Shown one piece after another: positions 1 through 14,279 of a stretch of 64,000 nucleotides of DNA. The position numbers were made by a program, and so were the translations under genes. This stretch comes from Marchantia polymorpha subsp. ruderalis (lineage: Eukaryota; Streptophyta; Marchantiopsida; Marchantiales; Marchantiaceae): NCBI GenBank assembly GCA_037833965.1, contig AP031353.1:28770501-28834500 (forward strand), read 5' to 3'. Numbering within the stretch: position 1 is the first letter of the stretch; each line of letters begins with the position of its first letter. The notes under the pieces are model-generated. The model was not told the DNA's origin, made no database searches, and was given only the letters and a program-made list of their open reading frames with translations.

Positions 1-3000
1 TGGTAAAATAATCAAAAATTTATTGTATAATCGGTTTAGTCTCTTATGAATAATGTTTTGAAATTTATTTAAATAAAACATGAACAGATTATTTTGTATT
101 ACTGAATTTTTCATGAGACAATACAAAAATTCAGATTTAAAAAATAATTTAGTAGAGACACAACAAAGAAAACTAATCATCCGTTTGATCTTGGTTTTCG
201 AGGGCAAAGCATATAAGATTATTTGTTACAAGTAAGAAGATATTTTAAAAAATGATTCGGAGAGATTAGTGAAAAGTTGAATACTTAACTAATATACAAG
301 TTTTATCTCAAGCAATTCTTACTTATAATGAAAGTTCAAATATGAATAGTTCATGCTTTTAATTGTTAATGTATTATTACAAAGAACAATTAAAAAACAT
401 CATTTAAAAAACTATCAAATTTTTAAAGCTGAAACTTGTTTTTGAAAATGAGTATCATCATTTAAATATCTAAAACTTTTTTGTAATTGTTTCTTATTCA
501 TAATTAATTATCATCAAATTAACAATCATGTTTTGAATGCATAGTATGAACCTTATATCTCATAAATCATAAACCCTGGATGTTAAAACCCTAAACTTTT
601 GTTGAAACGAAAGTTTATGTCATTGTTGGTATGTTTTCAACATAATGATCAACTAGATGGAACATACAAGATTGTATTTCATGTGATTCCACAAACTGAA
701 AAGTTTTTTGCATAAAATTAAGTAGTTTCTGGATTTTTGCAGCTTGAAAAAAAATTTAGTTTGTCATTTCGCATGCAAGCAAGTAAGGAACACTGAGAGT
801 TGACATTTTTTTTCTAATCTACAATTACCTGCAATATAAAAGAAAATTTTTGTATTAAATTCAGATTCATTTGGATATTGTGAGAAACATCATGATGAAA
901 TAATAAGCTGTTATTTCTACTAGACATATTGATGCAAACATATATATTTTTTCAACAACCAGGTTTTCATAAATTGTTTTTTAAGTGCATCCTATTTTTG
1001 AATTTTTTTATATAAATATAATATTAAATTCTAATTTTCAGAATTAAATTATGAATTTCATATTTGATATATGGTTTAAAAAATGTGTAATTTTTTTTAA
1101 AACTTAATTTTGAATCTTTAAGCTTGATGAAAAAAGATAGATTTTAGCAATTTTATTGATTTGAATAATAATTATTTATCTTATTGAATTTTTTTAGAAG
1201 AGTATATCAAGAGTAATAAATTGATTTCAAATAGTGTTTTGAAAAATAATTTCTCTTTTTAAAAGATATTATATAAATTATGTAAACTATTTTAGCTGAT
1301 CTGATAAAAATATATAGATTTTTCTTTATTAGAATGATATACATTCTCTTAAAATTCTTTTGAAAGCACCAAGATGTTTAACGAGGTTACCGACGAGATA
1401 TTTTTTGGCGTGAGATACTTTGTTTTTTTGGTGGTTTATCCATTTTAGTAGAATTTTAAATAATAATAAGGTCCAAACATTTTCATGAAATCTTTTTTAA
1501 ATTATGAAATTTATACTGTGAAATTTTTTTTAGTAATTAATATTGGTAATAACATATTACAAGAAAATAAGAGAAAATTTTAAATCTTTGGTGAATACTA
1601 ATAATTACTAGTTGGACAAAACATAATCAAGCTCATTATGCTTTTATGCTAAGTCGTAGTGGTATTATTTACGAAATCCGAAGGGCTCAGGAATTCGAGT
1701 ATACTCAATTCAAAAATCATATTTGGTATACGTCTTGCTCTTGAAATTTTTTTGATTTTTTTTTGGATCTTGTGATCTCAAAAAATACTTTCATCATTTG
1801 CAATCTAAGTATTTATCCGAAAGTTCAAGTATATAATAAATTGAAAATTAGAAAAAAATATTAAGTACAATAAAAGTAACATTTCATTTTTTTAATGATA
1901 TTCAATTGACTTTTTTTGTATTTTATGATACATTTTGAAATTCTCGTTATGAAAAATTTGCAATTGTAATATCGTTTTTAAAGGATAATTTGCATGTTAA
2001 ATAACTGTTTCAGATATCTTTTATAATTAAACTTCAATATCATGAGAATAAAGTATGATGATGATTTAAAATTTAGCTTCAGAAAAATGTCCTATATTAT
2101 TTTGATAAACGAGTGAAATATCATACTAGAATGTTTTTTGATTTTTAAGGAGGTGTTGTTGCTAATTTGCATATGCAACTACTTTCCTTTTGAAATATTT
2201 TATCTTGATATTCTAGTTTTTTTTTATGCACAGTATATCTGTGCATGAATGTGTTACATGATGATAATATCATAATAATCACAAAACATGAAAGAACAAT
2301 GTTTTTTGACGATTTGATTGTCCAGATTTGCATAGGTGTGGGATATTTATTTTGTAAATATTGTATACAATTTTTAACTAATATTATGCATAGTAATAGT
2401 GATTTTAACACTACTTATGAATCAATTTTTGAATAAATTTTATTGCTTTAATTATGGTAAGGTAAACTAGGACATTCACACTTATAATTCAAATGATAAA
2501 TACATTGGGGTGATACAAACAAACTTTTGGACAATATGACTTTATAGGTAAACTCGATAAAACTAAAACATGTTTTTGATGGACATTGTGTTATGGATCT
2601 TTTGAAATGTGTTTTCTATTTTGAACAACACTCAAAGACATTAATAAATAATGTATACATTTTATTACGTCTGGTTGTCTGCAGTAATCAATGGGTTATA
2701 TGTGATTATTATAATGGATTTAGACACAAACCAATAGAAACGTAATTTAGAAGTGATACATTAACTTTTAAATAGCAAAAGTGAGAATTCACTAAAAATT
2801 TCAGGTTTTTCAATCTTAGTATAACTTGATCACGCTTGTACAGCTTTTTTTAATCACTTTCTTGAGATGTGGCTCAATTTGGGAGGTCACATGAATTATA
2901 TGGAAATGCGATGGATATTTTTTAGTATGGAGGCTACTGATCACTCTTCACAAGCTAACTGTGAACAGGGATGACATTTAAGACGTATAGTGAAGGATCC

Positions 3001-6000
3001 ACACCACCTTTGGCCAAAAAGACACTATTTTTGGCAACAATCTTGATGAGCGATGACTTTTTAGTTCCCTAGACTGGCGATTCTGGCAGTGGAAAGTAAA
3101 GACTTAAATATCCACATAGGTGTAAAGTTTGCAAATTGTTTCATCCCTGTGCGGATTGCTGAAGTCTTCCTGTTTTACTTGGTCTCCTCTGACTAATATA
3201 ATAATATAAATACATAGCATATAATAAAGAAAGAAAGAAAATGTCAACCACACCCATCCTACTTTCACCAAATGTCAATCGTCACAGTCACAGGATGCAC
3301 TTCACGATACGAGTACTCTTATCAGAGATTTTCCGGCAATACAAATTACTAGCTGGAACAGTCAGATTTAGAGGGAGAAGCTGTTAGCGATTGCTGTCTT
3401 TCACTATGCCCCTCAGAGAAAGGATCTATACTTCGACACCAGTAGAGATCCTCAGACACGACGTCATTCTGCTCCGAAGATGAGTCTCCGTCAAATTCGA
3501 TCCCAGGGGACAATAGAATATTGTAAGTATGACGATATGATCAGTTGACTTTTTAGTGCATTGGATCAGGTACTCTCCGTAGCAAGGTCGTGGACTTATT
3601 GAGATAATTGGAAACGAGGTAAACAGTCGACAGACAACTGCAAGAATTGCAACATTATCGATGAAGTACCGCCTCGCTGCAGTCTCCATTCCATCTTCGC
3701 ACCTAAATTAGAACGCGGTGCGGTGACGATGGTGAGCAACGGGTTTATGAAATTTTTGTCATCAAGAAATTCGTCTGGATGCAGTTCGCCTGGTTATTGT
3801 TGGCCAATGTGAGGCACATAGCAATCTGCTGTATTCCCTGGTGCTTACTTTGATGAGTGGCAAACTTGATCGTTAACGGTAAATGGGGGTGTCCCATACT
3901 GTAATGGAAGGCAAATTATTAGCTCTAGCTAGTGTTGAGCTTGGAGGTCACACGTGAATACGCCGACATTGATGGCAAGAAAGATTGTCCCCTTACTGTA
4001 GTTCGTCCACGTGCTTAGTGGTCCATTGGATCCAGTCTACATCATTTCCAGGCAGTCTGAACGCAATAAAGTATTTCGCTGTGGCTGAACGCTGCAAATG
4101 TTGGCTGGTAATCAGCACTGTATATTCACCGTCGTATAAGCGTCACCGGTAATCAAGTAGGTGCGTTTTGTATGACTGATATCTCATGACCAGTCCCGGG
4201 CATACAGAGTTGATGATTATCACTTTGCGTTCATGCACAAGCGAAGTAGTGACACATTCCTAAGAGCTCTCACTGCATGAAATTCACATGAATTTCCCTA
4301 AACTTTAAGTACTGTATGAAAAAGTAAGGAAGTACACCCTAACATGTACACTGGATGAAACCGATTGAGTAACTTAGGCTAGACACAAAAGAATCAAAAT
4401 GTGAATATGTAATTCATCTGAACTATGTACGTGGGCTAGACTAATATATTTTGTAATGTAATTTAAATATATACTATTACGGTTAACGTTGTGAAATGGT
4501 AGATTAGTATGCTTGCATCACGTAGCGTTGGACATGAACAGGAGATTATACAAGGAAATTACATTGCTGAGCATGGCCTTCGGACCACGCACTCAGCTTC
4601 AGATTTTGGGGCAAGATATTCGATTTATTTAGATAAGGTACTGGCATCGTAGAACGAGCAAACGTGTGTAGGTGGATCTAGTTCTGGGGACAGCAAAAAC
4701 ATACGTACCTGGCATTGACTTCCATGTCTCAAACCTATTCATAGCTTCTTCTGCACTCTATAACCCATTGATGCTCTGATTTAAACCTTGCTACGCATGG
4801 TCATAAGATCCTAGCAAAATGACATACACGTATTTATGCTGCATGTCAATGGGGCATCCACTGGACTAATTTATTTTTTAAAATGTTGAAAAATTTCTTA
4901 TGAATTCATTCTTTATGAAGGGCATCAAAACAGTGTGATGATTGAATAAGTTTCCAAGGCAGCTTCATTGCTGCAATATAGAATTATTAATTATATTAAA
5001 ATTAGAATTAGCTTTACAAAACTCTCAAGTTTGAACAATATGTAACATAAATAATAGAAGTGATATGGTAATGACTCATATATGGGATAATCATAAATGG
5101 AAGGAACTCTATTTCATAAAAGGTAACTCTCCTACCATTTATAATTGTCGTGATAATCTATTCTTTGATAATTTATTTGAGCCAGACTAGGAATTTGGCG
5201 AGGTTTTGTCAGGGAGACTAAGGTCTTGATAGCGCTATGGATAGAGCGTAAAGTAGCTAAGCACTGACTTACAATGATCCCACATTTTTGAAACCTCCAT
5301 TTTGCTCATTAATTTGCTAGTTGTCACCACACAGAATATCCTTTGGATACTTTTCTGCTCATAGTATCTTGCCGACAGGCATATGGCAGGCTTAAGAGCT
5401 CGCCTTGCTCGTTAAACTGCTTGTAGCATGAATGTCTACAAACTTTCAGAATTTCAGATTGTCTTTGGAATCTGCAGGCATAAATATTTCAAGTTCTTAT
5501 AAAGTTGAGTTTCATATCCCATGAAGAGTTAATAATGGGTGTAGATTCCTAGCTTTTCTATAATTACGTGTTATGGCGACATATAACGATTAACAAGTAA
5601 TATTTTAGATAAAATTAGTTGGATAGGAAATGTTCGATTATAATCCCACAAGACATACGTATCACAGCTTACTCGTTAGATTGAGTTTTCTTGGTTCCAT
5701 ATAGTGTCTTAAGATTAAAATAATCACGGCATACTAATAATTTCCTATGCAAGTTAAAAAAAGAGTTCACAATGACTTTGTAATTAGGTAATTGTATAAA
5801 AGCTGCCAAGTGGACATAAAAAATGACAATAGTCTTGAAATATATAAGGAAGAAACCAGAGGTTAGATCTTAATATTATCATCCAAAAAAAATGGGTCAA
5901 TACAGTACTACCCTAGTAATGACACATATATATATAATACGTCATAAATGGGTCTTAACTCGTCAAATTACACATTTTAAAGGAGAAAAAATACCTCTGA

Positions 6001-7450
6001 CGTCATCAAACGCCATATTCCTTAGCAAATACCATATTTTTACATAATATTTATTATCGGATATTTCACACGGACTGACAATTGGATTGGACTAAGGGTA
6101 TTGTTTTTTTTTCAGTGTACATGTGAAAGATTCTGACATGTTTGGGACTCAATAAGTAATAGCACAATGGTTTGGACACATGGGGTATCATACTCCTTTC
6201 CTCATTTTATCTCCAACTTAATTCACCAACTTTTTGTCACCTTAATTCCATCCATTTATACATATAAAACAAGTTCGTATAATCCTACGAAGAGCAGAAA
6301 TGTCAGGACTTTCCTGATGCTCATATCATTCATAAGCCTTTTGCTCTACATGGCCAGTAATATAAGAAGTGTAACAGTATTATGGAAATAGTTTTCAACC
6401 AGCAATTGATGCTTCTCGGTTTCGCCTGCGTCATTGCCCCATGCGCAAATATTATGTTTAATTAGAATGCCATGGCATGTCACCCGTTTGGTTTCATCAT
6501 AGGCTAGTTGATGGGGTTTTCATACTTTTTGTTACTTTATTCCGCACGCTTGTCATTTCACCGAACATTAACCTCCCACTTAAGTACCCACCCGTTTACT
6601 GCAAAAATTTAATACAAAAATGGGTATCAAGATTTATTTAGTTCGAAATGCAAGTTTGGAAGATTTTGAAACCAATTTTTGGTTGATGTTTTCTCATCTG
6701 GCGTTATGAGATGTATTTCGATAGTATTACAAAATAAGTAGCCAGTATGAATCATTTGATATAAGTTTTAGATAATATAAGTCAATAAACATTCAGAGTT
6801 GATCTAAAGCTTTCAGTAATACACAACAGAATCTGTGAACTTCAGCTCCCTCTTTGATAAGCAGCACCTTTTGCAACCCTCATGGCTTTGTGATTGTTTT
6901 AACCAAATTTGATAAACTTAATACAATACTTTTTGCTTTAGCAATTGCGGAATAGGGAAATTGGCCCTAATCATGTCAAAGCATTTCTTCCAACTCAATA
7001 AAATAACCAACCAGATTCAAAAATATTCTCTTTGGGTTCACATATTTAGTCAGATCTTTTTAGGATTTGCTATCTTTTGTCTCTCACAATTTTTTCATGT
7101 GTTTCACTAACTTTGTACTCTCAAACTTGAGTACTTTTATTGGAAACATTGGTGTTATTCAACTGATATCACATTTGAAGGTCATTGGTTAGTTTGGTTT
7201 TCTTTACAATTGATTCATGTAATTAACAATTGTTATAATAAATCTGAAAACATGATTAGGTAAATTTTGTATAATTATTGTTATAAATTTAAACTGAAAA
7301 AAAAATCTAAAAGCTATATATGGATCTTTCATAAGTTTATTCATTATTGTGGGTAAGTTTATCCTATGCCTTGTTTGAAGAGATTAGAACCTCGATGACT
7401 ATTCACTCACAAGAAATATAGCCGAAATGAAATTTAATTCAGTTTAGCTT
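1..7450. other. AT-rich non-coding DNA
   Basis: Long AT-rich stretch with many homopolymer A and T runs and stops in all frames. The longest open frames are under about 90 codons, overlap on opposite strands and show no recognisable motif. Base composition is more balanced between about 2950 and 4850, where old decayed gene or transposon sequence could lie, but I see no domain, terminal repeat or RNA gene there. I see nothing else to annotate. Confidence 0.6.
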
Positions 7451-7758
7451 TTCGATGCGCCTAAGTACTCGAGATCAAGTGGAAGATTATTGTACTCGCT
7501 ACAGGTCAAAACGACATCAACCTACAAAAGTTGAAATTGAATTTCTATGTTCACGTCAGCAGTTATACTCACAATTGGTCACATTTCTTCCAGTGTCTTG
7601 CCTGCTGGTAGTAACAAAGAAGATTAGTGGAGCAATAGATCGAATCTTTTCGGCAATGATGGATGATATGCTACGTGGCTTCAATCTCCCCACCGTCAAA
7701 TACGATCCATCCGTTGTCCTCATCCACTAGAACATCGAATCTGATCTGACTCGTCCTG

Positions 7759-7781
7759 CTGCGACAGTATCCCTGTCGCAG
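7759..7781. repeat. Perfect 9-bp hairpin upstream of the LRR gene
   Basis: The arms ctgcgacag and ctgtcgcag pair perfectly around a 5-base loop (tatcc), about 200 bp before the ATG of the LRR receptor-like gene. It falls where a promoter or 5' leader would be. No function can be assigned. Confidence 0.5.
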
Positions 7782-7977
7782 TATCGGTGAGACATATTTC
7801 TGTCAGAGTTGGAGATTCCCTTCCGACTTCGTTGAATCGTCTTCCAAGCGATCTGCATCATCGGTGACCTTGGAAAATGCGACGATGTTCATCGCTGCTC
7901 GCCAAAAAGTCCTGCATTTCCTTCATGGTGGTGAATTTAGATCTTGATCTCGAGTGAGCAGTTAGGGAGATTACACA

Positions 7978-10369
7978 ATGGGCCGGCACAGATGGGCAGG
8001 ACCAGCGCAAGGTTGCGGAAGGACTTTCATCCTTTGCTTTTCTATTATGCTTTGCATTTTATCAAATGGGGGCGAAATTGAGGCATGCACTAAGGCCGAA
8101 GCTGATGCACTCCTTCAATTTAAAGCCAGAATTATAAATAGTTCAAGTTCGTACCTTGCTAACTGGATTGAAGGATCTGATTGCTGTGTTTGGAGAGGAG
8201 TAGAATGTGGCGTCGGAAATATATCCGTCACTAGGCTGAGCCTGGGAGGTGCAGAGTTGCAAGGTCCTGTAATTGACTCCATTACATCACCTCTCCTTTC
8301 ACAGTTCTGTGCTCTACACAAGCTTCAATTTTTGGATGCTAGCAGTAATCAGCTCGGCGGGACTCTTCCAGAATGCTTTGGAAATCTCACGGATTTGGCA
8401 TACCTCACCCTGTACGGAGCGGGGTTGACAGGGATGATACCTTCGTCGATCGGTAACCTCTCTCTCCTGACTTTCTTAGATCTTTCTGGCAATCAGCTCG
8501 TTGGAAGCATTCCTGATTCACTCGGCTACCTGGCACAACTGACACATCTTCATCTTTACGACAACAAGCTGGGAGGCGTGATACCAGCATCCTTGGGCCA
8601 ACTTCCTGTCTTGGAAGAGTTCATGCTTCAGAGAAACAGGCTCACAGGGAGTATTCCGTCATCGCTCGGAAATATCTCTGCAGCTCGCGGATATATATTC
8701 GACTTTCTTCTGAACTCGAATGATCTTTCGGGATCCATACCGGCGTCTATTGGTAATCTATCGGTGGCTTCATTCTCCTTGGCAGACAACAACCTCACAG
8801 GCCCTATACCATCGTCGTTCCAGACTCTCACGGGTTATGTATTTGGATTCTTCCTGGAAGAGAATTCGCTCACTGGTAGTATTCCTCAGTTTCTTATTGA
8901 AAATTCCGCAACCATGGTAGAATTTTCAGCAGCCAGCAACCTTTTCAATGGTAGGATTCCTGATTTTTCAGGCAACAATTCGGGTCTCATTAGCTTTAAT
9001 CTCCTACAATAATCTGAGAGGTCCTATTCCAACATTGCCTTCTGTAGGAAGCTTGGACCTTTCTGAAAATGCACTGACGGGGACTTTTCCTTCAGATATG
9101 TTCCAGAACTTCACGGATTTGCAGCACATCAACCTCCGATCAAATAAACTCATTGGAATGATTTCCGGTTCCTACGAGCCCCAAAGCCTTGAGATTCTGA
9201 TTCTGACGTCCAATCGTTTCTCGGGAGATATATCTACGTCGTTTGGTAACCTGACGGGCCTGAAGTACGTAGACCTCTCTAAAAACAGCTTCTCTGGCCA
9301 TGTGCCCTCATTTCACAACAGCCTGACGTTGGAGAATATGAAGCTGGGAGGAAATTCTTTCGATGGGGCGATTCCAGCCAGTTTTAGCTCGTTTCGCAGC
9401 CTTCAATCGCTGCATGCGAGTCAGAACAGGCTGACAGATACGCTTCCGTCGTTGAGGAACTGCCCGAATCTGACAGTTGTGGACGTATCGTGGAATCAGC
9501 TCAGCGGACCAGTCCCTTCGTGGCTAGAAGGCTTGAGGGGAAGTTTGAGGGTGCTCATGTTGGGGTCAAATCGATTCGCGGGTCCATTCCCGGCGTGGTT
9601 AGGATCTCTCCTCAACCTCCAGGTGTTGGATATTTCCAACAACATGATTTCAGGCACACTTCCTGCGGATCTGAATCGACTAGAGGGCTACAGGAAGGAC
9701 GCGGTGAATGACTCATTTCACCAGCAGGATCAAGTTTTGTTCGAAGATCAGATTGTCGTGATCATCAAAGGCTACGAGGTTTCTTACAGTTACATTCTTT
9801 CCTCCGTCACTTCCTTCGATGTGTCACACAACGAGTTAACTGGAACCATACCGTCCGAGCTCGGAGATCTCACTGGCCTCAGATACTTCAACCTTACGTC
9901 CAACAAGCTCTCGGGTGCCATCCCCTCCAGCCTTGGAGCCATCGTCCTCTTAGAATCCCTCGATCTTTCCTCAAACGACTTAACTGGGTCCATACCCAGC
10001 GAGCTGACGTCACTCAAGTTCTTGTCATTTGTCAATGTCTCATCCAATCAGCTTTCTGGCCAGATTCCTCAAGGTTTCCAGTTTTCCACCTTCTCTAATT
10101 CTTCCTATCTGCAAAACTCTGGTTTGTGTGGCTACCCTCTTGAGCAATGTCTTCCCCAGGTACCCAAACCCACTTTTCCAGATTCAGGACGTCAGGATAG
10201 CATTGACAATTGGATTAGTTTACTCGGTTTGTTGGTGGGTTTTATGATGGGATTTCTAATTACATGGGTCTTCATTATTCGCTTTCTAATAGTTAGAGGC
10301 TTTTTCCTTCGTTTCAAGCGCCAAGGCCAGCCGACGCCGACAAGTTACGGAGCTTACAATTTCCCTTAG
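7978..10369 (+). CDS. LRR receptor-like protein (RLP), one internal frame break
   Basis: A plasma-membrane receptor-like protein without a kinase, of the plant RLP class that binds ligands through extracellular leucine-rich repeats. Read from the ATG at 7978, it has a hydrophobic signal segment (residues about 15-29), an N-cap with the paired-cysteine motif DCCVWRGVECG (residues 68-78) and a long series of LxxLxLxxNxLxGxIP repeats. A non-LRR island follows (about 9680-9780, containing EGYRKDAVNDSFHQQDQ), then further LRRs, a juxtamembrane cysteine pair (GLCGYPLEQC), one membrane helix near 10200-10290 and a short basic tail ending at 10369, with the stop codon after it. The frame changes near 9004. 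The LRR spacing there (LISFNL..YNNLRG) fits best if two bases are missing, so this is a recent pseudogene, a variant allele or an assembly error. No intron is needed. An AATAAA lies about 65 bp downstream. The family call is firm; the ligand is unknown. Confidence 0.9.
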
Positions 10370-10434
10370 CCTTCAAGAAAAGTTTTGAGATATAAACAAG
10401 AATGTACATTGAGTATGTATGATTATTATATACA

Positions 10435-10440
10435 AATAAA
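10435..10440 (+). promoter_or_regulatory. Candidate polyadenylation signal of the RLP gene
   Basis: AATAAA about 65 bp after the RLP stop codon, inside a run of overlapping aataaa-like words in AT-rich 3' DNA. This is a reasonable place for 3' end formation, but AT-rich context makes chance matches common. Confidence 0.4.
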
Positions 10441-12889
10441 ATAAAATAATTTTGATTTTAGTTCAAATTGAATGTACTTCATAGGGTAAATCCGCCCACT
10501 CTATTATCAAGATTTCTATAAACATCATGAAGATTCATATTTACGCCTTAATTTTATTTAAATTTTTTCCAGATAAATTTTTTAATGCGTGATTTGTGCG
10601 CTCAATTGATGTTCTGTGATGTCTAGAAATTTCTCTCAGTTTCATACTACAAGCGATGAACCAAAGAGATGACAAAGAGACCCAGAGCTGCTTATTGTGA
10701 CAACACGTGCAAGTTGTCTAAATTTTTTTCTTCATAAATCATTTTCAAGTAAGAAATCATAAAAAATAAGAACAAATTGAGAAAAAATAAGAAGTTAAAT
10801 ACAACAATTAGATTCAAGATTCTTTTGGATAAATAATGAAGTTTCCTTTATAAATCATGCCAACCACTCGGCTTTAATTTGGAGTTCCAGCATCGTGCAT
10901 ATTTTCTTTTTTTATTGACAATTAGTCTAAATCAACCGAGTTTATACGGTTTGTCAATTTCAGCTTTGGCCTAATTTTCTTGGCCCCTCGACTTTTAAAG
11001 AAACTTCGTGGGGGGAATTTTTAAATATCTTCGTCCCCTGGACTCCTTCGTTATTCAGTATCATGCTTTTGGACACTAGTGGTGACCTTCTCACCTCGCC
11101 CTTCGAACTTACGCTCAACATGCTCTTTGCTTTGTGCTTCAAAAGCTGTTTATGCCTCACGTGTCTAAGGCGACTGCTGTAATTGGTTTTTTGTGTGCCA
11201 CCTGTTCCATCATCTAAAACTACTTGCTCTAGTATGGGATAATATGTTCATCGGAGCTTACATGTTGACAAGCATGGAAGAAATCTTAGATATCCATGTC
11301 CCAAATTATCCCCTGATAGCTCGATCATTGCCAGCAAAAATCTCTCTTAGAACGATTTTAATTTATAAGCTCACTGACCGCTCGATCTTGTACATAAATA
11401 CTTGAATAGTTTGTGGAAGTGAAACTAGCTGATTGAACAAAAACACCACCGAGAGTGTGAAATTGTCACGAAGTAAGTCCATCTTGAACTTGTTCCAGCT
11501 TTTCAAATCATCAGACTGTCTGCACATGCATGGCCAATAAGCACATATGTGGATAAATGATTCAAAATCTTCGTATTTGTATTAGAAAGAATTTGGATGT
11601 GAGCTCCTTCGAACTAAGATCCCATGAGAAACTTGAGCACATCAGCTTCTGCGGCTTCTTGTTCACATTCCTACAGCAAGGCACACCTCCTAAGATGATG
11701 CCGTGTTATCAGATCGACGAACTTTCTCTAAAAGCTTGACAAACAGGGCCACTGATACTATTTTCCACAAATCTCCATTCTGCCACTGTAAGAAGTACAC
11801 AAGGGATGTAATGCAGAAAGATGGATACTCTATTGCTGCCAACAAGCTGCTAATGAAATCACAACGTTCCATCACCCTTCTCTCACAAGTGATCTGATAT
11901 GCAAATCTATCCAGCGCCGGATATTGTTATGTAGTTGTCGAATCACGGTAGTTTTAATTGTAAGATGAATGTTGCTGCATACTAGTGAAATTCATACTCG
12001 CTCCGAATTCTAGGGGAGAAGTGGAGCGTAAAGTGTCAAACATTGAAGACGTCATGCATCATTTGCTAGACAAAGTGGAAACTTAAGAAATTAAGAGTCT
12101 CGAAACTGAGATAGTTTCTACTGTAGTGTGCTGAAGCGTATCCTGTTTCGCTTAGACGAGCGAAATTCTTACCATCTGGACGAAGAGGAGTTTTGTACAT
12201 ACACTCACCGGGAATCGCTGACGATGGATCAGCAGTCTTGATTCAGGTCATCTACTATTGAATCGAGACGTGATGATAATAATGCTCGCATCTGCTAGTC
12301 CAGAAATGAAGGGCCATCGATAAATTTGTTAATGTGTCGTCCGAGTTTTTGGTTTCGTATGTCTCTTCCGTGCAAAAGGAAAAAAAGTACAATTTTGAAC
12401 ACTGCACGGTCCCACGACATGCAGTGTTCAAGATGTTCTGGCGTCGGCTTTCCTCACCTGGCCTTCGTCACACTCCTTGTGCACTCTTCGAGCGGCAGGC
12501 TCTTGACGAATAAGCCGTGGAAACCTCGTGGGTCTAAAGACTGGACTGTGATTGAAGAGACACGGTAGCGTTGCGGAGTACAAGTAATTCTTCGAGTCAC
12601 TTTTTAGATACGTGACTGCAGCTATCTAGCTTTGGCATGCTCAGTCTGTAATCTATTCTGAATTTACTCAGAACTGGGTGGTCGAAACCAATTTAATTGC
12701 TCTTCCTTCAACTGCAGTCAGGATTAATTTTATTGCAGCTTGATTGTCTGCTGTGAATTCTAAGAGCAAGAGAGTTCATTCCGAAGAGATTGATGTCCGG
12801 GCTGCAGTGGTAAAAATCTATAAGTTATTTGCAGTGGTAAAAGTCTATAAGTTATTACATGTGCTAAAGCTAAAATCAGGTACGTAAAA
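10441..12889. other. Intergenic DNA, no supported gene
   Basis: Begins AT-rich, then becomes mixed composition. Open frames are 60-80 codons and overlap on both strands without recognisable motifs. A 28-bp sequence (gtggtaaaa..ctataagttatt) is repeated twice in tandem at about 12806-12859. Nothing else stands out. Confidence 0.5.
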
Positions 12890-13090
12890 GTTTTCCATAG
12901 TACACATTTTGAGACACTCTGCTCCCTTATCCTCGGAAATTCCTTCGAATCGGCGTGTCTGGCATGGTGGTGCAGATTTGCAGAAACGGCAGCAGACCTT
13001 ATGTCTGGTGACAAGATTGATGATGTGATGAGATTTGAGCTGGTGAATAGTCTGTCATTTAAGCACCACGAACTCAGCATGTTTTATGTG
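12890..13090 (+). repeat. Duplicated gene-like fragment, copy 1
   Basis: About 190 bp that recurs in inverted orientation at 15740-15935. The shared core reads through gtgcagatttgcagaaacgg and a stretch translating as IDDVMRFELVN here and IDDMVRFEQVN in the other copy. Both copies retain a similar reading frame, so the ancestor may have been coding, but I recognise no domain. It is probably a relic of a duplicated exon or an old transposon fragment. Confidence 0.5.
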
Positions 13091-14279
13091 TCTTCACGTT
13101 CATTCATTTCGTCTTTGCAAATTGAACAAAAGCATTCGGTCCACCATGGACTCCCATACAGTCAAAACACAAAAATGTGGTTAAGGTTCGAACAAGGTTT
13201 GTAGCTTCCACTATAGCACTTCGAGGCTTTAAGTCCCAAGCCTCTCGCCTATACTCAGAAGAAACTGCCCACTCCAGAACATTGTAGGAAGTGAATCATC
13301 ACCACTTATTGTTCACCACTTACTGCTTGATCTGTTTGTAGACAAGGGCCCGGAGCTGAGAATGTGGATATTGGAAAACATACACGTCTAACGACAGGTT
13401 CGGGTCCATTTAGCGATCCCAAAAGTCGCATTGAAAGTCCTTTAGCTTCTCTATCAAGATATAGAGGACGGAGCAGCACAAAATATTATTCATTCACTTG
13501 TTCCACCTGCCTTGGCGAAACTTGCCAAAGATGCTGGAACTCTGCAAAATGATAAGTATATACTTTGAAATCGTTCAAAAAGTGGACCAACCCGACAAAT
13601 ACTAGATCTTTTCATACCCTGTCTTATGTGGCTCAGATAAAATTAGTATTGTTAACATGAAGCTTATGTTGTGAACTTTTGTGCTGGCAATTGCACCGGG
13701 AGCCGATTGGAGCAGGGAAGAAATGTGCAACAGAATCCTCTTACTCTCGGATTTCTTCAAAAAAGTGCATAAATTCTCATAGTAGATGGCTTGATCATAT
13801 GAAATATGATCTGATGCTAAGCTGTCTGCCCAATGTCCATTTTGCCTTCCGTTTTCAGGCAATGGTAAATCTAGACGACATCTCAGACATAAGCACCTAA
13901 CATGATAAGGAGGAACAAATCCACTGTTTTGGTGACTTGACTTTGTGGATTATTAGGCTATTACAGAGGGTTCACGGAACACGCTGGAGGTATACACTTC
14001 CACATCTGAATCCCTGAAACGATCAGATAACTGCGCGATCGAGATACAATCTTGTTATTGAGAAAATCACAAACATTCCAATATTTCAGTTGCTGTCGCA
14101 CATGTATATTTGTGAGTATCCAATGACGAGAAGGATAATCAGCATCAAATCTATTCATGAACAATGTCATAAAAAATTACTTCATAGATTGACATCTGAA
14201 TTTACGATCATTCCTTATCAGTAACATTTCTCTCATTTTAATCCCATTCACATTATCAATAAGTACTTATCGAGGGGAC

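Noticed and set aside
2145-2436. Overlapping small open frames on both strands in AT-rich DNA
   Set aside because: Chance-length frames in low-complexity sequence with no motif or coding-like composition.
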